This document shows, one piece after another, positions 16,528 through 25,533 of a DNA stretch of 58,694 bases. This DNA comes from Candidatus Staskawiczbacteria bacterium (lineage in GTDB: Bacteria; Patescibacteriota; Minisyncoccia; Minisyncoccales; Staskawiczbacteraceae): contig CAIXXY010000056.1 in NCBI GenBank assembly GCA_903923535.1, positions 1 through 58,694 on the forward strand, given 5' to 3'. The first letter of the stretch is position 1; every line of letters starts with the position of its first letter. The notes below the pieces were generated by a model. It did no database searches. It saw nothing but the letters and a program-made list of their open reading frames with translations, and had not been told where the DNA came from. The translations under genes were made by a program, and so were the position numbers.

Positions 16528-17652
16528 TTAATCGAGCATTAAAAATTCTAAAATTTCTCGGGCGATAGCTCTTGCTGCTAATGGTTTGGCAAAGTCTAAA
16601 GCAGCTTCTTTCATCTCTTGAATTTTTTCTGGATGCAAAAATAATAACTGTAATTTTTCCATAAAAAAGTTAGGAGTTAAATTCTGCTGTTCAATAACTT
16701 CAGCAGCTCCGGTTTGTGCGTAAGCATAGGCATTTTTTGACTGGTGATCTCCTGCTGCAGACGGTAGAGGAATTAAAATGCTTGGTTTGCCGACTGCTGC
16801 AATTTCAAAAATTGAACCAGACCCCGAACGCGAAATTATCAAGTCAGCTGCTTTATATGCATGTTTTATTTTTTCTTCATTCAAGAAACCGATTGGATGA
16901 TAATATCTGTCTAAATCTTTGCCCTCTATAACTTGCGCTTCGGCTGCCACTTGTTTAACATTTTGATTGCCAGCAACATGGATTATCTCATAATTTTTTA
17001 ATAAATCATTCAGGATTCTTAAGACAAAATCATTGATTGTTTCAGCCCCTTGAGAGCCGCCTATTATCAAGAATATAGGCTTTGAAAGAGTTAAATTAAA
17101 TATTTCTGATGCTTTTTCTTTATCGCCTTCTAAAATTTCTTTTCTTATCGGATTTCCTGTCAATATTGTTCTTCTTGGATCAAAATATTCTGTTTTCTGA
17201 AATGAAATAAAAATTTTTTTCGCCCATTTTGCCGTCATTTGGTTGGAAAGTCCCGGAACGATATCTGATTCATGCAGAAACACAGGAATTCTTAAAAATC
17301 TAGCTGAATAAGTTACTGCAATGGATCCAGATCCTCCTTTGCTAAAAACTAAATTAGGCCTATTAAACAAAAGCCAGAAAAAACTTTGCATAATTCCAAG
17401 CGGAATTTTAAACAGAATATCTATAAAATTATGTATTGAAAAATATCTTCTTATTTTTCCAGAAATAATTGTTTTTATGACAAAGTCTTCCTGCGAAAGC
17501 ATAAGCAGGCTGAAATCATCCTTTGGCCCCAAATAATAGAATTTCAAATCTTTCTTTGGGTAAATTATTCTTATTTCTCTGGCAATGGCGACTAAGGGAA
17601 AAATGTGTCCGCCAGTACCGCCTCCGGTAAATAATATGCGCATAATTTTCAA
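16528..17652 (-). CDS. murG: UDP-GlcNAc:lipid I N-acetylglucosaminyltransferase
   Basis: Adds GlcNAc to lipid I at the inner membrane face to give lipid II. The Gly-rich ILFTGGGTGGHIFPLVAIA loop, the FSKGGSGSIAVTYSARFL segment, and the C-terminal donor-binding SRSGSGSIFEIAAVGKPSILIPLPSAAGDHQSKNA are diagnostic. At 374 residues it is full length. The start is ATG 17652, with MRILFTGGG three codons later (ATG 17643) equally possible. It precedes gltX and lies near ftsW and murD, a dispersed remnant of the division and cell-wall cluster. Confidence 0.96.
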   Translation of the reverse strand: MKIMRILFTGGGTGGHIFPLVAIAREIRIIYPKKDLKFYYLGPKDDFSLLMLSQEDFVIKTIISGKIRRYFSIHNFIDILFKIPLGIMQSFFWLLFNRPNLVFSKGGSGSIAVTYSARFLRIPVFLHESDIVPGLSNQMTAKWAKKIFISFQKTEYFDPRRTILTGNPIRKEILEGDKEKASEIFNLTLSKPIFLIIGGSQGAETINDFVLRILNDLLKNYEIIHVAGNQNVKQVAAEAQVIEGKDLDRYYHPIGFLNEEKIKHAYKAADLIISRSGSGSIFEIAAVGKPSILIPLPSAAGDHQSKNAYAYAQTGAAEVIEQQNLTPNFFMEKLQLLFLHPEKIQEMKEAALDFAKPLAARAIAREILEFLMLD

Positions 17653-17695
17653 TTTTCAATTTTCAATTTTCAATCAATTTTCAATGATTAAATTT
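17643..17695. repeat. Tandem TTTTCAA-type repeat upstream of murG
   Basis: About five imperfect units of AATTTTC in a row lie directly 5' of murG. Similar runs precede dnaK (30397-30475) and the helicase gene (41845-41875). Confidence 0.6.
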
Positions 17696-17751
17696 TCAAA
17701 AATAGAAAACTATTATTTAATGATAGCAAAATTAAAAAAGTCCGTAAACCC

Positions 17752-17780
17752 TTTACATGTTTATTCGAAAATTATATTAT
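17752..17780 (+). promoter_or_regulatory. Promoter of the Gly/Phe-rich membrane protein
   Basis: TTTACA (17752-17757), a 17-base spacer and TATTAT (17775-17780). A hairpin of AAGGAAGCA and TGCTTCCTT (17797-17817) lies at the predicted 5' end of the transcript. Confidence 0.65.
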
Positions 17781-17864
17781 ATATTCAGCACAAAAAAAGG
17801 AAGCACAGTGCTTCCTTAAAACTGAATATGGATTGTTTCTCAAGATTCCAAGAAAGGATCTGTT

Positions 17865-18401
17865 ATGAAAGTTTCGCGGAAATTCAAAATGATGTTCTTG
17901 TTTTCAATGCTTTCGGCAGACTTGATTGCTTTGTTCTGGGCTATCTGGGAATTAGTTGCCGGCCGTGTCCCAGAGATGAATGCCATCAAGTTTACCGGAA
18001 CCATTACCCTTGTCCTGCCGTTTTCCATCTCGCGCTGGTGGGACATCCTGATAGGGCCTGTATGGGCTTGTGTGCTGGTTTATCTCCTTACCAGCAAAAG
18101 GATAAAGATGACCACAAAAGACAGCATAGGTTTTGGCCTTGGGTTTGGCCTGATCTTCGGGCTGATCTTTGCTTTTGGCGCTAGTTTGAACGCTGGCATT
18201 GCCTTTGCTTTGGTCTTTGCTCTGGGAGCTGGCATTGCCTTTGCTATGTCATTTGGCCAACCCTTTGCATTGGGCATTGTTTTAGGCGTCGCCCTAGACT
18301 TTGCGCTCATTTATGGATTACTCATCGGTGTTGGTGTTGGTCTTGCGTTTGGTCTTGGTGTAGGTTGCTTGGATGGAAAGGATATAAAGGGCGATCAGTA
18401 G
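17865..18401 (+). CDS. Polytopic membrane protein with Gly/Phe/Ala low-complexity repeats
   Basis: Two conventional membrane helices come first: FLFSMLSADLIALFWAIWEL, and a stretch around WDILIGPVWACVLVYLLTS. After a basic loop, residues about 86-170 are an almost continuous hydrophobic tract of GFGLGFGLIFGLIFAFG-type repeats rich in GxxxG-like spacing. The C-terminus is short and charged. AAAGGA gives a good Shine-Dalgarno before ATG 17865. The gene is GC-richer than neighbours, opposes all surrounding cell-wall genes, and has its own promoter and terminator, so it looks like an independent cassette. No family is recognised; channel or scaffold roles are guesses. Confidence 0.7.
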   Translation: MKVSRKFKMMFLFSMLSADLIALFWAIWELVAGRVPEMNAIKFTGTITLVLPFSISRWWDILIGPVWACVLVYLLTSKRIKMTTKDSIGFGLGFGLIFGLIFAFGASLNAGIAFALVFALGAGIAFAMSFGQPFALGIVLGVALDFALIYGLLIGVGVGLAFGLGVGCLDGKDIKGDQ

Positions 18402-18426
18402 GTCGTCATGGTCGTAAGTAAATCAA

Positions 18427-18455
18427 TAAGAGCTTGACCAGCTCTTTTTTATTGC
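18427..18455 (+). terminator. Terminator of the Gly/Phe-rich protein cassette
   Basis: AAGAGCT and AGCTCTT arms with a T-run. Confidence 0.75.
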
Positions 18456-18477
18456 AAAAATTTTTAATTTTAATTAT

Positions 18478-19611
18478 TTAACCAGATGAATTTTTTGAAA
18501 TATTTAATAAAAGCCCGACTCCGATTAATTCAACAACTAAGTGTGATCCTCCATAGGAAAAAAATGGCAATGGGATTCCCGCTAAAGGGAAAATTCCTGC
18601 TACAGATGACATATTTATGAATGCCTGCAAAGTTATCCAGAAGACAATGCCAATAGCAGTCATTTTTGAAAATTTATCGTTTGAATTTTTTGCAATCTTG
18701 ATGCCCAGCCAGAAAAATAAAATAAAAGCAATGATTAAAATAACACATCCGATTATGCCTAATTCTTCGCCGATAATGGCGAAAATCGAATCAGACATTG
18801 CCTGTGGCAAATATCCGAATTTTTGAGTTGACATTCCTAAGCCTTTTCCAAATACTCCGCCAGACCCTAAAGAAATTAATGATTGGCGCAGATGAAAGCC
18901 TTTGCCCAGCGGATCTGAGTCAGGATGCAAAAAAATCAGCCAGCGGTCCAAGCGATATGGTTCAAATTTTACCATAAATAACAAAGCGCTTATGCCGCCT
19001 ACAACTATCAATAAAGTGTGCCACAAAGGAGTTTTTGCTGAAAAATAAAGGACAAGCAGGGTGATTGCAATAATTCCTAATGTGCTTGCATCTCTTTGAA
19101 GATATAATGCGATAGAAATCAAACCCAAAAATATTATAAAAGGAGCAAGTATATATATTATATTGTGATAGCCATTTTTTGTAATTGATTTCCAATCCTT
19201 TAGGCGCGCTTCAGATAATTTAGAAGAAATCCAAGCCGACAGATATAAAATAGCTGTAATTTTAAAGAATTCTGACGGCTGAACGGAAAAATTTCCTATT
19301 CCGACCCAGCGGCTGGCGCCTCCTAAATTAGAGCCTATTTTAGGCAGAAAAACTAAAAATAATGCTATTATATTGAAAAATACTACCAAAAATGCCCATT
19401 TTTTTAAGAATTGCAGAGAAATCATATAGGCAACAAATCCTAAGATAATTCCTGGTAAAAGGCCAAAAAGCAGTTGGTGGAATAAATAATGATTGGTATT
19501 CCCATATCTTTGCAAAGAAGCCGGCGCCGAAAGACATGCTAAAAACATAAAACTGAAACCAACCAAAAAAACAACCAGAAAAAATAAATAATAATTAAAA
19601 TGATGTTTCAT
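18478..19611 (-). CDS. ftsW: Lipid II polymerase / division protein FtsW (SEDS family)
   Basis: A multi-pass SEDS protein that polymerises peptidoglycan at the septum. About ten membrane helices are visible. FtsW landmarks include SNLGGASRWVGIGNFSVQPSEFFK, the Asp-containing GVFGKGLGMSTQKFGYLPQAMSDSIFAIIGEE, and the C-terminal PFFSYGGSHLVVELIGVG. At 377 residues it is normal. Its start overlaps the murD stop by four bases (ATGA), so the two are translationally coupled. Confidence 0.95.
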   Translation of the reverse strand: MKHHFNYYLFFLVVFLVGFSFMFLACLSAPASLQRYGNTNHYLFHQLLFGLLPGIILGFVAYMISLQFLKKWAFLVVFFNIIALFLVFLPKIGSNLGGASRWVGIGNFSVQPSEFFKITAILYLSAWISSKLSEARLKDWKSITKNGYHNIIYILAPFIIFLGLISIALYLQRDASTLGIIAITLLVLYFSAKTPLWHTLLIVVGGISALLFMVKFEPYRLDRWLIFLHPDSDPLGKGFHLRQSLISLGSGGVFGKGLGMSTQKFGYLPQAMSDSIFAIIGEELGIIGCVILIIAFILFFWLGIKIAKNSNDKFSKMTAIGIVFWITLQAFINMSSVAGIFPLAGIPLPFFSYGGSHLVVELIGVGLLLNISKNSSG

Positions 19612-20942
19612 ATTCTATTTTTAGACAATTTTTTAACCGCTTCTACAAATTGATTTCCTCTGTCGAATTCATTTTTAAACATATTAAAACTTGAAGCGGC
19701 CGGCGAAAGAATTACTAAATCTCCATTCTTTGCTAATTCGCTAGCTTTTTTTACTGCTTCCTGCATAGATGAAACCTCATTTATTTTTTTGTATTTAGGC
19801 AGGCTTTCTTTTATTTTATCAGATGCGCTGCCCGGAAGCATAATCAGCCCAATATTTTTTTCCTGTATTTTTTCGGACATTTTTTTATATTCAACTCCTT
19901 TGTAAACTCCTCCGCAGATTAAAAATATATTTCCATCAGGGAATTCTTCTGAAAGAGACTCTATTGCAGATATCACAGCTTCAGGAATTGTGGCGGTTGT
20001 ATCATTAAAATATTTTACGCCGTTGATTTCTTTTATAAATTCTTGCCTGCTCGGAATTCCTTTAAAGTTTTTCAAAGATTTTTCTATTATTTCATTCTGA
20101 ACTTTCAATAATTTTGCGACTTCAATTGCCGCTAAAAGATTAGATAAATTATGCCTTCCGAATAATTTGAAATTTTCCAGATTAATTTCACTCGGTCTTT
20201 TTTCTGCAGAATAAAAAATAACTTTTGCAACTGATTCTTTAGCAAATTCTCTGACAATTAGGTCGTCGTTATTTAAAATCAGAGCATCCCCGCTTTTTTG
20301 GTATTTGAAAATCGCTTTTTTGCTTTCGAGGTATTCTGCCATAGTTCCATATCTGTTCAAATGGTCTGGCATTATGTTAGTAATTACGGCTATATTCGGG
20401 CTTTGCGTTAAATCTTCAAGCTCAAAACTGGAAAGCTCTAAAACTACTTTGTCTCCTGGTTTTATTTTCGGCAAAAGGTCTAATGGAGAAACGCCTATAT
20501 TTCCTGCAAGGAATGTCTTTTTATATTTTGATTTTAATAGGTGATAAATCAAACTGGCAGTAGTTGATTTTCCTTTGGTTCCGGTGACTCCGATGATAAA
20601 TGCGCCTGATAATTTAAAAAATAAATTGATATCTGTTTCCACTTCAATATTATTTTTTCTGGCAATTTCCAGATATGGCGAAGAATTCGGGACGTCAGGA
20701 TTTTTTATGATTAAATCAGCCCAAAGAAAATCAGCTTCTTTATGCCCGCCCAAAGAGTATTTTATCTTTAATCCTTTCAGTTTTTTTACAGACTCTTCTA
20801 ATTGCTGTTCTGTTTTTAAATCTGTAACCAAAACGTCAGCTCCCTGTTTGTAGAAAAATTTGGCAACTCCGACTCCCCCGCCATGCAGCCCCAATCCCAT
20901 TATTAAAATCTTTTTATTATTGAATAAATATTTAGCCATCAA
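19608..20942 (-). CDS. murD: UDP-MurNAc-L-alanine:D-glutamate ligase
   Basis: Adds D-Glu to UDP-MurNAc-L-Ala in the cytosol. The Mur ligase ATP loop is IGVTGTKGKSTTASLIYHLL (around residue 115). ITNIMPDHLNRYGTMAEYLESK and FNDTTATIPEAVISAI are the central and C-terminal signatures, with FDRGNQFVEAVKKL near the end. At 444 residues it is full length. It overlaps murI (which supplies D-Glu) by 11 bases and ftsW by four, forming a logical murI-murD-ftsW operon. Confidence 0.96.
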   Translation of the reverse strand: MMAKYLFNNKKILIMGLGLHGGGVGVAKFFYKQGADVLVTDLKTEQQLEESVKKLKGLKIKYSLGGHKEADFLWADLIIKNPDVPNSSPYLEIARKNNIEVETDINLFFKLSGAFIIGVTGTKGKSTTASLIYHLLKSKYKKTFLAGNIGVSPLDLLPKIKPGDKVVLELSSFELEDLTQSPNIAVITNIMPDHLNRYGTMAEYLESKKAIFKYQKSGDALILNNDDLIVREFAKESVAKVIFYSAEKRPSEINLENFKLFGRHNLSNLLAAIEVAKLLKVQNEIIEKSLKNFKGIPSRQEFIKEINGVKYFNDTTATIPEAVISAIESLSEEFPDGNIFLICGGVYKGVEYKKMSEKIQEKNIGLIMLPGSASDKIKESLPKYKKINEVSSMQEAVKKASELAKNGDLVILSPAASSFNMFKNEFDRGNQFVEAVKKLSKNRI

Positions 20943-21729
20943 AAGGATTTTTTACGATAAAATTTATTTTTTTATTAAAGCAGAGCTGGCTTATTTTTTC
21001 TATGTTGTATGGCTCGTCGGAAAAGAAAAATTTATGCTGGCTCCCCTTTTTCATTTTTTTTACTAAGAATGGATTTTCTTCTAAGTATGTTTTCACCTGC
21101 TTTGCCAAAATTTCTGCGGGATTTATAACTTTTACATCAAAATCAATTATGTCTTCAATCATCTTTTTTAATAGCGGATAATGAGTGCAGGCTAAAACCA
21201 ATGTATCAATCCCCTCTTTTTTCAATGGCTGCAAATATGTTTTTAGCATTTCTATCGTAACTTTGTCATCCAGCATTCCTTCTTCAACAAGAGGAACAAG
21301 CAGAGGGCAAGGCTGGGAAAATATCTGCAGAGAAGGGTCTGCTTTCAAAAATTTTTGCTGGTATAAATTGCTTTTTATTGTTCCGCGAGTTCCGATAATT
21401 CCGATTTTTTTATTTTTTGTTGTTGCCAGCGCCTCGGTTATAGCAGGATTTATCATTTCAAAAACAGGAACTCCTTTAAATTTATTTTTCAGAAAATCGG
21501 CGGCTAATGACGAAGCAGTATTGCATGCGACAATGATAATTTTTGCATTCCTACACAAAAGCCAGTCTGTTATTTTTTCAGAATATTTTTTAACAAAACT
21601 CGCGCTTCGCGTGCCGTAAGGAAGCCGGGCTGAATCGCCAAAATAAATTATCTGGTAATCGGGCAGATATCTTAAAATTTCTTTAACAACGGTCAATCCC
21701 CCGACGCCAGAATCAAAAATACCTATCAT
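20932..21729 (-). CDS. murI: Glutamate racemase
   Basis: Makes D-glutamate for peptidoglycan. Both catalytic Cys are present, in VACNTASS and in LACTHYPLL, with the substrate loop IGIFDSGVGGLTVVKEI at the N-terminus and GDSARLPYGTRS. The frame is open to 21780, but family alignment places the start at ATG 21729 (MIGIFDSG). A promoter, AATCAA at 21765-21770 and ATTATA at 21743-21748 as read on the plus strand, would put the RNA 5' end only a few bases before this ATG. Confidence 0.95.
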   Translation of the reverse strand: MIGIFDSGVGGLTVVKEILRYLPDYQIIYFGDSARLPYGTRSASFVKKYSEKITDWLLCRNAKIIIVACNTASSLAADFLKNKFKGVPVFEMINPAITEALATTKNKKIGIIGTRGTIKSNLYQQKFLKADPSLQIFSQPCPLLVPLVEEGMLDDKVTIEMLKTYLQPLKKEGIDTLVLACTHYPLLKKMIEDIIDFDVKVINPAEILAKQVKTYLEENPFLVKKMKKGSQHKFFFSDEPYNIEKISQLCFNKKINFIVKNPFDG

Positions 21730-21770
21730 AGTACTATCCTGAATTATACCAAAAATATGACTTAAATCAA

Positions 21771-21804
21771 ACCGCCCCATCCTGTTTAATAGGACGGGGC
21801 GGTT
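21771..21804 (-). terminator. Terminator of the Cys-rich surface protein
   Basis: A CCGCCCC / GGGGCGG stem with inner ATCCT/AGGAC pairing, and a T-rich tail on the minus strand. Confidence 0.75.
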
Positions 21805-21816
21805 ATCTGAAACTAA

Positions 21817-23130
21817 TTAAATATTAGAAGAAAGGCGTCTGAATACGACAATAAATAAAAATATTAATGCAAGCCCTACTAAAATCCATAAATACCAGTG
21901 TTTCAGAAATGCCCAGAAACCGGATGTTGCAGGCGCGCTTGAAACTGCCGCAGCTGCCTGATTTTGGCTGGGATTAAGATTTATTGAAATTGTATCTGTT
22001 TGCGTAATCCCTGAAACATTGCTTGTTACAATAGCTTGTTTTGTTGCAACTCCTGAAATTGTTTGTGTCTTGCCTTCAAAGGTTATTGATTTATCGCTTT
22101 CCGGAGCAATAGAGCCGATATTAATTCCTGTAATAATATCTCCAGAAACCAAAACTCCGTTAAGCTGTAAATTTCCCAGAGAAGAAATTTCACTTGGAAT
22201 ATTAGCTGAAATATTTACATTATCAATTTGTGAAGTTGAATTATTTGAAACAGAAATCATAAAATAAATATTGCTGTTAGATCCGATTTCACTTGCCTTC
22301 TGCCATTGATTGGAACTTGAATTTTGTTTAGCAAAAAATGAAACAGATAATCCGTTTGCAGTATTTATTTTGCAGTCATTAGGGCAGTTAGCAGATGTTT
22401 CCCCTAAAATAGGTTCGCATAATTCATTGCCGCAATTATTTCGATTATTTGCAGGATTTGCAGGCGTAGTCACACCCTCCTTCGCACTCTGCGCTTCGGC
22501 GGGCAGGCAATAAGTATTATAGTCTGCAGATCCGACGGCGCATGTAGATCCGTCGCATTTTTTTATATTCGAACATTTATTGGCAGAACATGTGTCAGCT
22601 GTGCAACTATTGGAATCTTGGCATTTTTTATATAATCCGCTGTTTACTCCTAATGAGTCATACCAATATATATTATTTCCTGAGCAAGCTGTCCTGTAAT
22701 AAGGCTGGTAGCTTCCTGAATAATTATTGTTATAATTTTGATTGTAATTTTGTATAGATGTTACGCACTGTCCATATTGGCAGAATAATCCCCCGCTACA
22801 GCTGTTATATAAATCTTGCTGAGTTCCGCAGGAATCATACCAGTAAATATTATTTCCTGAACAAAGCCTATATGCATGATATGTGCAGTTGCTGTAGTTA
22901 TTATAATTATTCTGGCAGGAATTGTTTGAGCATCCGTTTTGGCAATATTGGGCCAAATCTTGCTGGGTTCCGCATGAATCATACCAATACAAATTATTCC
23001 CCATACATCTTTGGTATGAGTGATATGAGCATCCATATTGAGCGTTTGCAACGGCTGGAATTACTGCAAACAAAACCAACATAATTGATATAAAAATGTC
23101 CGCTGTAATTAATTTATTTGCTGTTTTCAT
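21817..23130 (-). CDS. Cys-rich surface protein with C-terminal membrane anchor
   Basis: The signal peptide (LITADIFISIMLVLFAVIPAVANAQ) is followed by two near-identical modules of about 40 residues, each with a Tyr/Cys pattern CxGNNxYWYDSCGTQQDL. A shorter third module (TACSGNNIYWYDSLG) has lost its Cys pairs. A Cys-rich linker (CADTCSANKCS-like) comes next, then a beta-rich DUF11-like domain (SVSFFAKQNSSSN onward). A final transmembrane helix (WYLWILVGLALIFLFIVVF) ends in a short basic tail. A palindromic element at 22474-22507 encodes the segment CLPAEAQSAKEG. The same module recurs in the truncated gene at the window end. Confidence 0.8.
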   Translation of the reverse strand: MKTANKLITADIFISIMLVLFAVIPAVANAQYGCSYHSYQRCMGNNLYWYDSCGTQQDLAQYCQNGCSNNSCQNNYNNYSNCTYHAYRLCSGNNIYWYDSCGTQQDLYNSCSGGLFCQYGQCVTSIQNYNQNYNNNYSGSYQPYYRTACSGNNIYWYDSLGVNSGLYKKCQDSNSCTADTCSANKCSNIKKCDGSTCAVGSADYNTYCLPAEAQSAKEGVTTPANPANNRNNCGNELCEPILGETSANCPNDCKINTANGLSVSFFAKQNSSSNQWQKASEIGSNSNIYFMISVSNNSTSQIDNVNISANIPSEISSLGNLQLNGVLVSGDIITGINIGSIAPESDKSITFEGKTQTISGVATKQAIVTSNVSGITQTDTISINLNPSQNQAAAAVSSAPATSGFWAFLKHWYLWILVGLALIFLFIVVFRRLSSNI

Positions 23131-23175
23131 AGTATTTGAATAATACCATACATTACCATTTTAGAATAAATAAGT

Positions 23176-23205
23176 CAACCCTTCACCCAAAATTTGGGTG
23201 AAGGG
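23176..23205. repeat. ACCCTTCACCC palindrome abutting a -35 box
   Basis: ACCCTTCACCCAAA is mirrored at once by TTTGGGTGAAGGGT. On the minus strand the left outer edge continues as GGGTTGACT, a -35 sequence for the surface-protein gene. Confidence 0.7.
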
Positions 23206-23242
23206 TCAATAGTTAGAATGCTATGTATAATATACCTTAAAG

Positions 23243-23280
23243 CAATAAAAAAACACCGAAATTTCGGTGTTTTTTTATTG
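23243..23280 (-). terminator. Terminator of the tagged three-gene cluster
   Basis: A perfect stem of CAATAAAAAAACACCGAAA and its complement, with a T-run on both strands. Confidence 0.85.
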
Positions 23281-23294
23281 CTTTTTCTGTTATT

Positions 23295-24449
23295 TTAGAA
23301 GTCTTCCTTGCCTGCTTCGCCATGATCAGCCGCATCGTGGCCCATAACATTAATGCCGTTTTTCTTTGCTTCGGCCCTGGCTTTAGCATTCATAAAAACC
23401 AAATCTCCTCCTTCTCTCAAAGGATTAATAAAATTTGCCCTGAGATTATCCATATATTCAACATGGGTTTTAAATGCAGCTGGATTGTCAAACTCTTCCT
23501 TGGGCCAATCAGCATTGTAATGCACAACCGCTTGATATGCTCTTGTGATATATTCTTTGCTGGGCTCTCCTGTTCCAAAACTATCAACCATTAAGTGCTC
23601 TGGCGCCTCTCCCGCATCTTCTGTAGGTTTCCCTGTTTCTGTATCAAAATCCAAAGCCGGCTGGGTATATTTCAATTCAGTAAGCGTTTTACCATCCTCA
23701 CTTTTTCCATACATTCTTTTCCAGCCGATTCTATTCCAATATTTTTCTGAAGTATATGTGCATTCGCCAATTGCCATTTTTAATGTGTTGCCCTCTGACT
23801 GGGCTTCTTTGGTTGCATCTATTAAAGCTGAAATATATGCTTGCTCTGCTAATCCCTTTCTGCGATTTCTCTTATCTGTTACGGCATAGCCTACAGAATA
23901 AACCGATTCGCCAGTCGCCTTGCCATTTTCATCCATCATTTCTAATTGGCCGCCGGTAAAAGCTGAAACTAATTTGCCCTTTTCATTCCAAACAGTCATA
24001 ATCCTATATTTATTGTCTGGCTGTCCAGATGCTGTATGGCCATCAACTGCATTTCGTAAAATTTCTTCCGGGTCAACTTCTTCTTTGCCAAATGTTCTTT
24101 CGAATAATTTTTGAACATCTCTTAATTTTGGATCATCGCCTCTCTCAATAGTCTCTATGGTATATTTTTTCCCTTCTATTTCAATGGTGCAGTTAGCTTC
24201 TGTTTCATTTGATCTTTTAATATCCTTGCTTTCTTTCTGCAACCTTTTTATAGTTTCCCAAGCCGGCTGATTTTCTTGCAATTCCTTTTGCTCAGCCTGG
24301 GCTGTTTTTACTGCATCTGCTTCTTGTTTTGATGAAGGAGTGCCAGCGCCGTATTCGGCTTCAAAAGCCATTTTTTGCAATTCCTCAGACATCTTTTTTT
24401 GTTCAGATGTCTCTTTTTCAGGATTTTCCCCTGTTTCTTGTCTTGGCAT
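23295..24449 (-). CDS. GNAT-like acetyltransferase with shared N-terminal tag (member C)
   Basis: The first 30 residues (MPRQETGENPEKETSEQKK, then MSEELQKMAFEAEYG) match the starts of the next two upstream genes. After a charged linker, residues about 85-230 look like a GNAT domain, with YSVGYAVTDKRNRRKGLAEQAYISALI as the acetyl-CoA loop and YWNRIGWKRMYG as the closing strand. The remaining 150 residues are unassigned (PALDFDTETGKPTEDAG to NGINVMGHDAADHG). At 384 residues it is long for a GNAT. It is the last gene of the cluster, 22 bases after member B. The substrate is unknown. Confidence 0.65.
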   Translation of the reverse strand: MPRQETGENPEKETSEQKKMSEELQKMAFEAEYGAGTPSSKQEADAVKTAQAEQKELQENQPAWETIKRLQKESKDIKRSNETEANCTIEIEGKKYTIETIERGDDPKLRDVQKLFERTFGKEEVDPEEILRNAVDGHTASGQPDNKYRIMTVWNEKGKLVSAFTGGQLEMMDENGKATGESVYSVGYAVTDKRNRRKGLAEQAYISALIDATKEAQSEGNTLKMAIGECTYTSEKYWNRIGWKRMYGKSEDGKTLTELKYTQPALDFDTETGKPTEDAGEAPEHLMVDSFGTGEPSKEYITRAYQAVVHYNADWPKEEFDNPAAFKTHVEYMDNLRANFINPLREGGDLVFMNAKARAEAKKNGINVMGHDAADHGEAGKEDF

Positions 24450-24471
24450 AAGTTTATTATTTAATAATAAT

Positions 24472-25512
24472 TTATTTTTTCTCCTCGATTTTTCTTACTC
24501 TTTCTTGCTGTTCTACAATATAATAATGTTCAAAATTACCCCCTGCATTGCGCCAAAAATCATCCATCTGTTTTTTTAATTCCCAATAAGGTTTATTTTT
24601 AATCTGGTTTTCTTCATTTTTTTTAAGAACTCCCTGTTCTTCTGGAGACAAATTTTCCACAAATTTATCACGCTTTTTCTGCCATTTATCTTGTATTGCC
24701 TTATTTTTATCTCCTATTTCCCAATAACCTTCTGGTATCGGCACAGCCTTTTTAATTTTTATTCCAATTTTATTATAAATTTTAATTTCATTTTCATCAA
24801 TGCGAAAAAAAGGTATTTCTGCCAATTGATCTTCCAACTTTTTATATTCTCCTTTTAATTCTTCAAATCTTTTTTGTTCAGCTTCATCAACAGGCTTTGT
24901 GGACATTGTGTCAACATCTCTTAAAAGCCTGTCTATATATTTATCAAAATCTTGATCTTTTTCTTCTTCAGAAGCGGCAAAAGCCATGTTAAGCATTGAA
25001 TCCATCTCCTTGGGCGTGTCTTCATTAACCCAACTATTATATGCGGCAGTACCAGTTAATTCTCTTTTAAATGCAGAATAAGTTATCCAGTCTTCTGCGC
25101 TTTTTATTGCATCTTTTTCTCCTTGAGACAGAGCTTCTACATAATCATTCCATCTCTTTTCGTCTTCTTTATTAGCATCAGGAAGTCCTTCTTCAAACTT
25201 TGATTTTCTTTTCAAGAAAATATTTTTTTGTATTATATTTGGTTTCTTAGGCTCTGAATTTTCAGTCATTAATCTAGTCATTAAACCTATAATCTTATTT
25301 TCTAAATCTTCGGGATCTTCATTATCATTTTCATTATACAAAGAACGCAACCTTTTTGATGCTTCTATAAGATTTTTCATTTCCGCCACTCCATTTATTT
25401 GCCTGTCTTGCTTATCGGCTTCAATTTTGTCTGCCATTTTTAGAAGCGCATCCGATAGCTCTTTTTGTGCAGGATTTTCTTCATGGTTTTCTCCTGTTTC
25501 CTGTTTTGCCAT
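24472..25512 (-). CDS. Charged coiled-coil protein with shared N-terminal tag (member B)
   Basis: MAKQETGENHEENPAQKELS, followed by DALLKMADKIEAD, repeats the tag of its neighbours. The rest is Glu/Lys/Asn-rich and mostly helical, with likely coiled-coil stretches (EEDKRWNDYVEALSQGEKDAI, EQKRFEELKGEYKKLEDQLAE). It is soluble, with no signal peptide or membrane segment. No domain is recognised. It lies between the two GNAT-like members and probably shares their transcript. Confidence 0.6.
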   Translation of the reverse strand: MAKQETGENHEENPAQKELSDALLKMADKIEADKQDRQINGVAEMKNLIEASKRLRSLYNENDNEDPEDLENKIIGLMTRLMTENSEPKKPNIIQKNIFLKRKSKFEEGLPDANKEDEKRWNDYVEALSQGEKDAIKSAEDWITYSAFKRELTGTAAYNSWVNEDTPKEMDSMLNMAFAASEEEKDQDFDKYIDRLLRDVDTMSTKPVDEAEQKRFEELKGEYKKLEDQLAEIPFFRIDENEIKIYNKIGIKIKKAVPIPEGYWEIGDKNKAIQDKWQKKRDKFVENLSPEEQGVLKKNEENQIKNKPYWELKKQMDDFWRNAGGNFEHYYIVEQQERVRKIEEKK

Positions 25513-25533
25513 AAGTTTATTGTTTAATAATAA

